A program made the position numbers and the translations under genes. From Candidatus Krumholzibacteriia bacterium (lineage in GTDB: Bacteria > Krumholzibacteriota > Krumholzibacteriia > Krumholzibacteriales > Krumholzibacteriaceae), in the NCBI GenBank assembly GCA_028706585.1, contig JAQTVX010000077.1, forward strand, positions 1-8,363: DNA of 8,363 nt, read 5' to 3'. The notes below the pieces were generated by a model. The model made no database searches, was not told where the DNA came from, and was given only the letters and a program-made list of their open reading frames with translations. Of this stretch, positions 1 to 6,226 are shown one piece after another (within the stretch, counting starts at the first letter, position 1; each line of letters opens with the position of its first letter).

Positions 1-604
1 GAACGAATTGAAGTTCATAATCGTGTTCTTTCTGCTGCTCACGCCTCCCGTGGCGTGGCAGATCATCGGCGGTTTTCAACGCTCGCACGGGATGCGGCGG
101 GCGGCTCTCGTTTTCGGCATCGGCGTTCTGTTCGCCGTGCCGCTGGTTCTGACCGTGCGTGGGATATCCCTGGAAAAGCCCGTGGAGCCTACGGAGGCGC
201 GGCGTGCCGGCGTCTCGAAGGCCGAGCGGGATCTCTTCGCATGGATCAGAGATCATACTCCCGCCGGTGCGGTTTTCATGGAGGGCAACGATTACAACTG
301 GATGCCGGTATTCGGAGACCGGCGCAGCTTCATAGGCACCAGGCAGACGATCGAGATCTTCGGCTACGGAAACGAAGAGGTCGCTCAATGCGGGCGTGTG
401 CGAAGCGCGATCTTCTCGGAAGCGCCGATAACGAAGGAAGACATCGACTTCCTCCGCGGCATGAAATTGAGCATATATATCGTGGCGTGGCGGGAAGATA
501 GCGAGCGTCTTCCCGGTCTCGAAGGCAGATTGGCGGACCGCCCGGAATGGTTCGAAAGGGTTTACGGCGGCGCGGCGGGTACGATATATCGGCTGGTGCC
601 GTAG
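1..604 (+). CDS. C-terminal part of a GT-C-like membrane glycosyltransferase or related membrane protein (5' end outside window)
   Basis: The reading frame is open to the left edge (codons from position 2 read N-E-L-K), so the TTG at 8 is probably an internal Leu and the true start lies upstream. Numbering from that TTG, two hydrophobic segments (about residues 3-20 and 33-50) are joined by a short basic loop. A soluble tail of about 145 residues follows. The tail holds LFAWIRDHTPAGAV (76-89), then a PVFGDRRSFIG stretch (100-110), and ends in a FERVY...TIYRLVP pattern. This order (last helices, then a soluble domain beginning with an I-x-x-x-x-P-x-G-A-V element) is typical of the ends of polytopic GT-C-fold sugar transferases. 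A similar arrangement occurs in the minus-strand gene at 3352-5913. Thirty-one bases separate it from the peptidase gene, with no terminator seen, so co-transcription is likely. The catalytic region is not in the window, so the activity and substrate are unknown. Confidence 0.7.
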   Translation, partial: NELKFIIVFFLLLTPPVAWQIIGGFQRSHGMRRAALVFGIGVLFAVPLVLTVRGISLEKPVEPTEARRAGVSKAERDLFAWIRDHTPAGAVFMEGNDYNWMPVFGDRRSFIGTRQTIEIFGYGNEEVAQCGRVRSAIFSEAPITKEDIDFLRGMKLSIYIVAWREDSERLPGLEGRLADRPEWFERVYGGAAGTIYRLVP

Positions 605-635
605 GGGTCGCATCGGAAGCAAGGAGGAGCGCGTC

Positions 636-1811
636 ATGCTGGTTCACGAGAAGATCGATCAGGCGAAAGGCATCCTGCGCGAAGAGGGAATCGATCTGTG
701 GCTCACGTTCGTGCGCGAGAGCGAGGTCAGTCCCGATCCGGCCCTCGATTTGATCCTGGGCGCGAATTGCACCTGGCAATCGGCGTTCATCGTGCCGGCA
801 GAGGGGAAGGCGGTCGCGGTGGTTGGGAGCCTCGACGAGGCGCGCATCCGGGAAACCGGCGGGTATGAGGTTGTCGGCTACACGAAATCGATGAAGGAAT
901 CTCTGGTGAGCCGGCTCGAGAGCTTCGCGCCGCGGAAAATCGCCGTCAATTACTCGGAGAACGATAACATGGCGGACGGGCTCAGCCACGGCATGTTCCT
1001 GACGCTGCTGCGGCATCTCGAGGGCACGCCGTTTTCCGGTCGTCTCGTGAGCTCCGAATCGCTCATCGCGAAGCTGCGGGGCCGGAAGAGTCCCGATGAG
1101 ATTCGTCGCATAAAGAAAAACGTGGACCTCACGGAGGAGCTCTTTTCACGCGTTTCACCCATCATGAAGCCGGGGTTGACCGAGAAGGACGTCGCCGCGT
1201 TTCTGCTGAAGGAAGTGGATGCGGAGGGAGTCGAAACCTCGTGGGAACGGGAGCTCTGTCCGTCCGTGTTCACGGGTCCGGAATCGGCGGGGGCGCACGC
1301 CGGACCGACCGATCGAAGAATCGAGGAAGGTCACGTTCTCAACATCGACTTCGGCACGAGGAGCGAGAAGTACTGTTCCGACCTCCAGCGCACCTGGTAT
1401 TTCCTCAAGAAGGGCGAGAGAAAGGCGCCGCGGGCGGTGACTCGGGCCTTCGAGACGATTCGCGATTCAATTGCCCTCGCCGCCGAGAAGATCGGCCCGG
1501 GAATGGAGGGAAGAGATATTGACGCTCTCGCGCGCAACCATATTGTCGGCAAGGGGTACGACGAATTTCCTCATGCACTGGGTCACCAGGTCGGACAGAA
1601 GACGCACGATGGCGCCGGTCTTCTCTGCCCAGAGTGGGAGCGGTACGGAAATCGACCATACATCAAGATCGAGGAAAACCAGGTTTACACCCTCGAGCCG
1701 CGCATCACCATTCCCGAATACGGTGTGGCGACCGCGGAAGAGATCATCGTTGTTCGAAAGAGCGGCGGGGAGTTTCTGTCGCGCCCACAGCGAGAGGTTA
1801 TCCTGATCTGA
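636..1811 (+). CDS. M24-family metallopeptidase (Xaa-Pro aminopeptidase / Xaa-Pro dipeptidase type)
   Basis: The protein has 391 residues. It should be a cytoplasmic, dinuclear-metal exopeptidase that cleaves Xaa-Pro bonds or similar, since no signal peptide or membrane helix is visible. Residues 1 to about 145 form a creatinase-type N-terminal domain, and about 155-391 form the pita-bread M24 catalytic domain. By alignment from memory with E. coli aminopeptidase P, the metal ligands are D238 (in NIDFG), D249 (in CSDLQRT), H317, E354 (in TLEPR) and E368 (in TAEEIIVV). H313 and H324 in HALGHQVGQKTHD match the active-site histidines, so the enzyme should be active. The element after the fourth ligand is LEPRI rather than the common EPG, a subgroup variation. 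The ATG start is supported by AAGGAGGA at 621-628, seven bases upstream. The length suits bacterial M24 dipeptidases (about 350-440). Which substrate it prefers (aminopeptidase, dipeptidase or another M24 activity) cannot be decided. It sits between two envelope-glycan-type genes without an obvious functional link. Confidence 0.93.
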   Translation: MLVHEKIDQAKGILREEGIDLWLTFVRESEVSPDPALDLILGANCTWQSAFIVPAEGKAVAVVGSLDEARIRETGGYEVVGYTKSMKESLVSRLESFAPRKIAVNYSENDNMADGLSHGMFLTLLRHLEGTPFSGRLVSSESLIAKLRGRKSPDEIRRIKKNVDLTEELFSRVSPIMKPGLTEKDVAAFLLKEVDAEGVETSWERELCPSVFTGPESAGAHAGPTDRRIEEGHVLNIDFGTRSEKYCSDLQRTWYFLKKGERKAPRAVTRAFETIRDSIALAAEKIGPGMEGRDIDALARNHIVGKGYDEFPHALGHQVGQKTHDGAGLLCPEWERYGNRPYIKIEENQVYTLEPRITIPEYGVATAEEIIVVRKSGGEFLSRPQREVILI

Positions 1812-1844
1812 TGCATCGTCCGGTATGCCGGGTTGTTCGACGGG

Positions 1845-1862
1845 TATCCTTTATGCAGGATA
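1845..1862 (+). promoter_or_regulatory. Inverted repeat over the weak ribosome-binding region of the O-antigen ligase-like gene
   Basis: TATCCT (1845-1850) and AGGATA (1857-1862) are perfect reverse complements around the six-base loop TTATGC. The right arm contains AGGA, the best Shine-Dalgarno-like sequence before the ATG at 1873, although it is 12 bases away; TAGG at 1861-1864 is eight bases away. In RNA this would be a six-pair hairpin with only two G-C pairs, able to partly mask the ribosome site. A six-base match can arise by chance, so a regulatory role is speculative. Nothing else is clear in the 61-base gap; CCGG-TATG-CCGG nearby has only a four-pair stem and no T-run, so it is not a terminator. 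Confidence 0.25.
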
Positions 1863-1872
1863 GGCGTTCATT

Positions 1873-3348
1873 ATGAAGTCAAGGGAATACACACCCGTTG
1901 AAGCCGTGGAAAAGAGAAGGAGAACCGGGCGGGACGTCTCCGTCTCGAAGGTCTGGAAAAGCCTCTACATCGCCGTAATCGGAGGCCTTGCCGGCTGGCA
2001 GATACTTTTTCCCAACAAGCGATTCATCGAAACGATCGTCGGGCTGATCGTCGTCGGCATTGTCTGGAACTTCTCTGCGCTTCAAGCGCTGTGGTTGATT
2101 CTCGTGGCCTATCCGTTTCAGTTCGGAATCTCCATCGGGAATTCCACGTTCATTTTCACCATCATTATTTTCATCATCTATATGGTCCGCGTCTCTACCG
2201 GACATTACCGTTTTCGCGGTGACAAGCTGCTCAGTCTGCCGATCGCCTTCCTTGTAGCTGCATACATCATCTCATTCTACAATCAGGTTAACGAGCCTGG
2301 TTTGATGCGATTCGCGCGCCTCCATACGATGAACTTTTTTGCCGTCCTTCTTCTGTACTACATGCTCGTCAACGCTATTGACGATGAAGCCAAGCTCACG
2401 AAAACCGTCGGTTTCGTAATGGTCTCGGCCGCCCTGATCACCTTTTTCGCCTTTCTCGAGCTCCTCTTTCCCGGCAGGGTCATTCTGCCGAACCTTATAT
2501 TCTCGACGCACAAGATCACCCTGGTCATGAAGGAGATGAGGGTGGAGGGCGCATTTCACGATTACGAGCTTCTTGCCGAATTCTTCGCGGTCAACGTGCC
2601 CATCATCATCTTGATGGTTGTCCGGTCGAGCAGGCTCCTCACCCGGGTGATGTACAGCGTGCTCCTCGTGTCGGTTCTGTTCATGCAGTTCTCCACGATC
2701 ACGCGAGGCGCCTTCGTCAGCCTCATGATCGGCATCGTCTATCTGGCATGGACGTGCCGGAGGGATCTCAATATCGTGCTGTTCACGGGTCTGGCAGCGG
2801 TCTTTGCCGGAATGCTGGTCCTGATCGACGCGATCATGGCGCGGTATACCGTGTCGGGCTCTCTATTCGACAGGCTTCTCCAAACGACGATCAAGCGGGG
2901 GTTCATACCGGATTCGCGGGTTATCTCATGGACGGGCGGCGTGGAGCGGTGGCTGCGGCATCCCTTCATCGGCAACGGACCAGGATGGGACTTCGCGTCC
3001 AAACTCGAGAAAGGCCTCTGGCCTCATAACAGCTATCTTTACTACCTGGATACCATCGGCGCATTCGGCTTCCTGGCGTTCCTTTTGGTGCTATATCGAC
3101 TGGTGACGGCCTCCGGAACGGAAGGGCGACGGTCTCTCGCCGGGGCTCCATTCCCGCGGGCGCTCATGAAGGTGCTGCATGTTTCTCTCATCATCCTCAT
3201 CATCGACATGGTAAAGATCGATTACCAGAGAAACGATATCTATATCTATTTTGTATGGATCCTCTTCGCCCTAATCGCCGTGACGAGAAACGTCATCGAT
3301 AGATCCGATGCGGTGGAGACCGCTCGATCTTCCGACAGCAAAGGTTAG
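1873..3348 (+). CDS. O-antigen ligase / polymerase-like multi-spanning membrane protein (Wzy/WaaL superfamily)
   Basis: The protein has 491 residues. A basic cytoplasmic N-terminus (about 1-30, with EKRRR) precedes roughly 11-12 hydrophobic helices. The superfamily signature lies between helices near the C-terminus: R278 in STITRGAF, then DSR...W (R349, W353), then WLRHPFIGNGPG (360-371) and PHNSYLYYLDTIGAFG (384-399), the HP-x-x-G-x-G and HN-x-Y pattern of the O-antigen ligase domain. Such proteins act in the inner membrane on undecaprenyl-linked glycans on the periplasmic side. They either polymerise repeat units or transfer glycan to an acceptor (lipid A core or protein). Ligase, polymerase and protein O-glycosyltransferase cannot be told apart here. 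An in-frame TAG at 1861-1863 lies just upstream, so ATG 1873 is the first usable start, although its ribosome site is weak. The gene follows the peptidase by 61 bases and ends three bases from the end of the opposite-strand gene. Third positions are more A/T-rich than in the transporter gene. Confidence 0.85.
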   Translation: MKSREYTPVEAVEKRRRTGRDVSVSKVWKSLYIAVIGGLAGWQILFPNKRFIETIVGLIVVGIVWNFSALQALWLILVAYPFQFGISIGNSTFIFTIIIFIIYMVRVSTGHYRFRGDKLLSLPIAFLVAAYIISFYNQVNEPGLMRFARLHTMNFFAVLLLYYMLVNAIDDEAKLTKTVGFVMVSAALITFFAFLELLFPGRVILPNLIFSTHKITLVMKEMRVEGAFHDYELLAEFFAVNVPIIILMVVRSSRLLTRVMYSVLLVSVLFMQFSTITRGAFVSLMIGIVYLAWTCRRDLNIVLFTGLAAVFAGMLVLIDAIMARYTVSGSLFDRLLQTTIKRGFIPDSRVISWTGGVERWLRHPFIGNGPGWDFASKLEKGLWPHNSYLYYLDTIGAFGFLAFLLVLYRLVTASGTEGRRSLAGAPFPRALMKVLHVSLIILIIDMVKIDYQRNDIYIYFVWILFALIAVTRNVIDRSDAVETARSSDSKG

Positions 3349-3351
3349 CTC

Positions 3352-5913
3352 CTATCGGGAATTCGACGAGCCCCGCGACACGCGGATCGTGCTCACTATG
3401 CTGCCGCCGTAGACATCGTCGTCGGTCATAATGTCTTTCAATGAATAGTTCGGGAATTGCGTTATCTTGCCGAGCTTGAGTGAAATCGTATAGGTGCCCG
3501 GCGCGATATCCTGTGGGATCGCGACGCTCACCCTGTCGCGCACCTCGCGCATCGGCGGCCACGTATCCGGGGGGGACATTCCCCCCAGAGGTTGGAAGTC
3601 GATTCTGAAGCGATAGCGATGCCGCGTGAAGAGCTCGAGGAGCTTTCGGTACGGCTTGCCGAGAGACTCCCGGTAGAGGGCGTTTTTCGGGAAGCCGGTA
3701 TCGAATCTGACGGAGGCGATGTAGCTCGATAAGGCGCATCTATCCAGCGCTACCCAGGTGACGTTCATCGAGAGGGTATCTCCGCGCGCCGCCTCTGCGC
3801 GACCCGGCTGCACGGCCGCGATGCGAATATCGGAAATGCCGGATGAAGTAAGGCTCGCCGCCGTGCGCGCGTCGATGGAATCGCCGAGAAACGGAAGCGG
3901 TGCGGGGCTCCGCGCGCTCGAGGTGGATGGCTCATTTGCCCTGAGCTTCGCCATGGTAACGCCGAGGCTTTCGAAGATGATCTCGAATGGGCTCTCCGGC
4001 CCGCGAAGCCTCTCGGAGAGCGCTCGCGCACTTTTTGCATCCGGCTTCCAGTACATCGTCCCGACGCCCGGAGGAATCCTCCCGTTTATCACGAGATATT
4101 CGGCGCCGTATTCGACGAGAACGTCCCGAATGTCGCCGAGCGGGATCCCCGGGCTGAACATTCGCCTGCAGTCGACGATGCGCGTGACCGCCGTCGAGTC
4201 GTTGGGCGTCGCATGCTGATCGTACGGACAGATGACGTAGGCGTCGGTGAATGCGGGGATGCCGAAGCTCGTGATCGGATCCGATGCGATGACCGCACCC
4301 GGCGGACACTTTTCCTGGATGCAATGGAAGAGATCGTTCAGGCTACGATAACTCGCTTCGACATCCCGGCCCTGCATCCGGCCGCCGTAAGCGAACTCGG
4401 CCGGCGTCTTGAGAAGAGGCGGGCCGAGCAGTACCGCCGCCGCGGTGAAGGCAACAACAGCGCCGAACGGTGAAAGCTCGGGATTTCTCCCCCGCATCTT
4501 GCTCCACAGCTCGTGCAAGAGGCACGCGCACGGAAGCATCGAGGGAACGGCGAACTCGAATCTGAACAGCAGGTACGACATCTTCTCGAGAAGGTATGGG
4601 TACCACAGCGGATTGAACAGGAGGACGTACACGGCGAGCATGCCGTTGAGGAGGAGTCTCAGGTTTCCATCGCTCCGGCTTTTTTTCCACAGGAAGATGA
4701 TCGAGATCGCGGCGAGAATGCCGAGCGGCCCGGCCGCCTGGATGAACACAAGCGGATTGAGGACATAGAGCTTGTCGGTAAGGTATAGGACTCCCTGCAC
4801 GTGCGAGTGCAGGGCGTTGTTCGGCGCGTAATCCCTCACGTAGCGGAAGACGAAGTAAGGGACTAGGAGACAGAGAGTGGCGGCGCCGAAGAGGAGCCAC
4901 CTCCGGAATCGCACGCTCCTGCGTTCCTCGCCGGGACCGATGAGATTCGAGAGCGCGAAGACGAGAGCGATGAACATCAGCGCCGCGAAATGAGCGACGT
5001 GCGTCATCGCCGCCGCGATAGCAGAGACGATTGCAACAAGCATGTATCCGGACCTTTTCCGCGCGATTGCGATCGGCAGGCATGCAAGCGCGGCGATAAA
5101 AAAGGTTCTGCCGAACAGATATCCCGCTGCGCCCATCGTGAGATGGTATCCCCGCAGGCCCCCGTCGTAGAAGAGCACGAAGAGAAAAGCCGCCGTGAGG
5201 CCGATCGATGCGCTTCCAAACAAAAGGATCCCCGCGCAGAAAAGGGCGACGATCGTGAAGATCGAGCTTATGAGCGACATGATGGGCCAAACCGCGGCGA
5301 CGTCGTCGTTCCCCGTCATCGCATTGACGGCACCCCAGAGAACCTGCCCCATTCCCTTTCGGATATCGTGCGTGAGAGTGCCCCCGTCATGATAGTAGAA
5401 CTGATCGGGAAAGGCTTCGTGCGTCCGCGATATCGTTCTGATGTACGCGATGTGATCGGGAGAATCGCCGGTATAGATGAGAGGATCTCCTCTCGAAATG
5501 ACCATTAGAGACACGGCGACGATCAAAGCGATGAGAATGGCGGCGGGCGCGCGGCTGAGCGGTCCGGATTCCATGCGGCTCGCGACTCCTGTGTCGTCGC
5601 GATCGGCCGGCCGCAATCCCAGCCAGACGCCGAGAGCGAGAACGATGACGGGAATGATCAGACCGAACAGACGGACGTCGAGGTGGAAAAGCGCCGCAAT
5701 GAAGAGGATTGAATAGGCGATCATTGTCCCGAATACGAACGATGTCAGCACCCTCAGGACTCCCTTCGCCCATGGAGAGAACCGCAGTGCCGCCAGATAT
5801 CCCGGCAGCATGATGGTGTAGAGGAAAAAGAACGTGAACAGGAGTCGGTGCGATGGTATGTAGGGCTTTAGGAAAACAAAGGAGAAGAATATCGCCGTGA
5901 GGACGATGCACAA
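3352..5913 (-). CDS. Large polytopic membrane protein, GT-C glycosyltransferase-like, with soluble and beta-rich C-terminal domains
   Basis: The protein has 853 residues from the TTG at 5913; the start is uncertain (see the entry at 5953-5969). About 14 hydrophobic helices fill residues 1-500. A loop with TGDSPDHIAYIRTI (148-161) follows the fifth helix; an acidic motif in an early outer loop is the usual GT-C catalytic position, though it commonly falls after helix 1, so the assignment is tentative. THVAHFAALMF lies in a later helix. Residues about 505-660 are soluble, with PPGAV (about 536-540) and the DVLVEYGAEYLVING element. Residues about 700-845 form a predicted beta-sandwich opened by RGDTLSMNVTW and closed by PGTYTISLKLGK, a pattern I associate with accessory domains of membrane glycosyltransferases. 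I infer an enzyme that uses polyprenyl-linked sugars at the outer face of the inner membrane. I do not recognise a named family, and a large uncharacterised membrane protein is the fallback call. It stands alone on the minus strand, convergent with the O-antigen ligase-like gene. Confidence 0.75.
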   Translation of the reverse strand: MCIVLTAIFFSFVFLKPYIPSHRLLFTFFFLYTIMLPGYLAALRFSPWAKGVLRVLTSFVFGTMIAYSILFIAALFHLDVRLFGLIIPVIVLALGVWLGLRPADRDDTGVASRMESGPLSRAPAAILIALIVAVSLMVISRGDPLIYTGDSPDHIAYIRTISRTHEAFPDQFYYHDGGTLTHDIRKGMGQVLWGAVNAMTGNDDVAAVWPIMSLISSIFTIVALFCAGILLFGSASIGLTAAFLFVLFYDGGLRGYHLTMGAAGYLFGRTFFIAALACLPIAIARKRSGYMLVAIVSAIAAAMTHVAHFAALMFIALVFALSNLIGPGEERRSVRFRRWLLFGAATLCLLVPYFVFRYVRDYAPNNALHSHVQGVLYLTDKLYVLNPLVFIQAAGPLGILAAISIIFLWKKSRSDGNLRLLLNGMLAVYVLLFNPLWYPYLLEKMSYLLFRFEFAVPSMLPCACLLHELWSKMRGRNPELSPFGAVVAFTAAAVLLGPPLLKTPAEFAYGGRMQGRDVEASYRSLNDLFHCIQEKCPPGAVIASDPITSFGIPAFTDAYVICPYDQHATPNDSTAVTRIVDCRRMFSPGIPLGDIRDVLVEYGAEYLVINGRIPPGVGTMYWKPDAKSARALSERLRGPESPFEIIFESLGVTMAKLRANEPSTSSARSPAPLPFLGDSIDARTAASLTSSGISDIRIAAVQPGRAEAARGDTLSMNVTWVALDRCALSSYIASVRFDTGFPKNALYRESLGKPYRKLLELFTRHRYRFRIDFQPLGGMSPPDTWPPMREVRDRVSVAIPQDIAPGTYTISLKLGKITQFPNYSLKDIMTDDDVYGGSIVSTIRVSRGSSNSR

Positions 5914-5952
5914 CGGGAGAAAGCCGCTACCCTGCCTCGAACGATCGGAGAA

Positions 5953-5969
5953 TATGTGCCTTCCTCCTT
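5953..5969 (-). promoter_or_regulatory. Strong Shine-Dalgarno site with in-frame ATA, possible true start of the large minus-strand gene
   Basis: On the minus strand AAGGAGGAA occupies 5969-5961, an almost ideal ribosome-binding site. Seven bases after its AAGGAGG core is ATA (5955-5953), in frame with the 853-residue protein. The annotated TTG at 5913 has only GAGGCAGGG about 16 bases away, which is too far. Between the in-frame stop at 6081-6079 and TTG 5913 there is no ATG, GTG or TTG. Starting at ATA adds 14 residues (FSDRSRQGSGFLPL after the initiator), which puts arginines before the first membrane helix, as expected. ATA is a very rare initiator, so a base error turning ATG into ATA is an equally good explanation. 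Confidence 0.5.
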
Positions 5970-6013
5970 GAGGCGAACCACGATTCCGGACTTCGAAAGC
6001 AACGAGCGCGAAG

Positions 6014-6019
6014 AGTATA
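6014..6019 (-). promoter_or_regulatory. Candidate -10 box for the large minus-strand gene
   Basis: Read on the minus strand this is TATACT, five of six matches to TATAAT. It lies 45 bases before the AAGGAGGAA ribosome site, a sensible leader length. No good -35 is present 16-18 bases upstream (the sequence there is GC-rich), so the call rests on the -10 alone. Confidence 0.25.
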
Positions 6020-6123
6020 TCGCCGGCGCGCGAAAAACGCCAGAAGGAACTTGCATAACGAGTGCAACGTGCACGGCATCACCTCGCCCGCCCGCGGATG
6101 CGCCGAGCAGGCGTGCAAATAGA

Positions 6124-6153
6124 TTGACACCCGTCGCGAACTTCGGGTAAACG
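6124..6153 (+). promoter_or_regulatory. Candidate sigma70-type promoter for the OPT transporter
   Basis: A perfect TTGACA (-35) lies at 6124-6129. Eighteen bases later is TAAACG (6148-6153), only three of six matches to TATAAT. Transcription would begin near 6160, giving a leader of about 65 bases that contains the 6172-6185 hairpin and the ribosome site. The consensus -35 in a GC-rich region is the main support; the weak -10, overlapped by the AAACGTTT palindrome, suggests either regulated use or a chance match. Confidence 0.35.
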
Positions 6154-6226
6154 TTTCACATATGCACCCAAGGCGCGCTGGCGCCGACTTCCAATCGAGC
6201 GTTCGAACTCTCATCGAGGAGGAATC

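Larger units (their letters stand above)
5914..6226. other. Divergent intergenic region between the large membrane protein and the OPT transporter
   Basis: This 313-base stretch has no convincing gene; the short frames crossing it lack ribosome sites and family features. It must hold the promoters of both flanking genes. Visible elements are GTGCA-ACG-TGCAC (6062-6074), a perfect 5+5 inverted repeat that could be an operator; AAACGTTT (6149-6156), an eight-base palindrome over the candidate -10 of the transporter; and GGCGC-GCTG-GCGCC (6172-6185), a small GC-rich hairpin in the likely transporter leader. None has a T-run, so none is an intrinsic terminator. The repeats are short and could be chance. 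Confidence 0.5.

Noticed and set aside
330..1016. A 228-codon minus-strand frame across genes 1 and 2
   Set aside because: It crosses the boundary between two well-supported plus-strand genes and has a biased Arg-rich composition, so it is a shadow.
1818..1835. CCGG-TATG-CCGG as a terminator after the peptidase gene
   Set aside because: The stem is only four pairs and no T-run follows; it is better treated as chance.
4343..5290. A 315-codon minus-strand frame overlapping the large membrane protein
   Set aside because: It is rich in Arg and Pro, lacks family motifs, and lies in an alternative frame of a gene with coherent membrane helices.
5868..6074. A 68-codon minus-strand frame overlapping the start of the large gene, considered as a frameshifted N-terminus
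   Set aside because: Its product has no membrane helix or positively charged lead that would fit the protein, and the correct frame already has a strong ribosome site after it.
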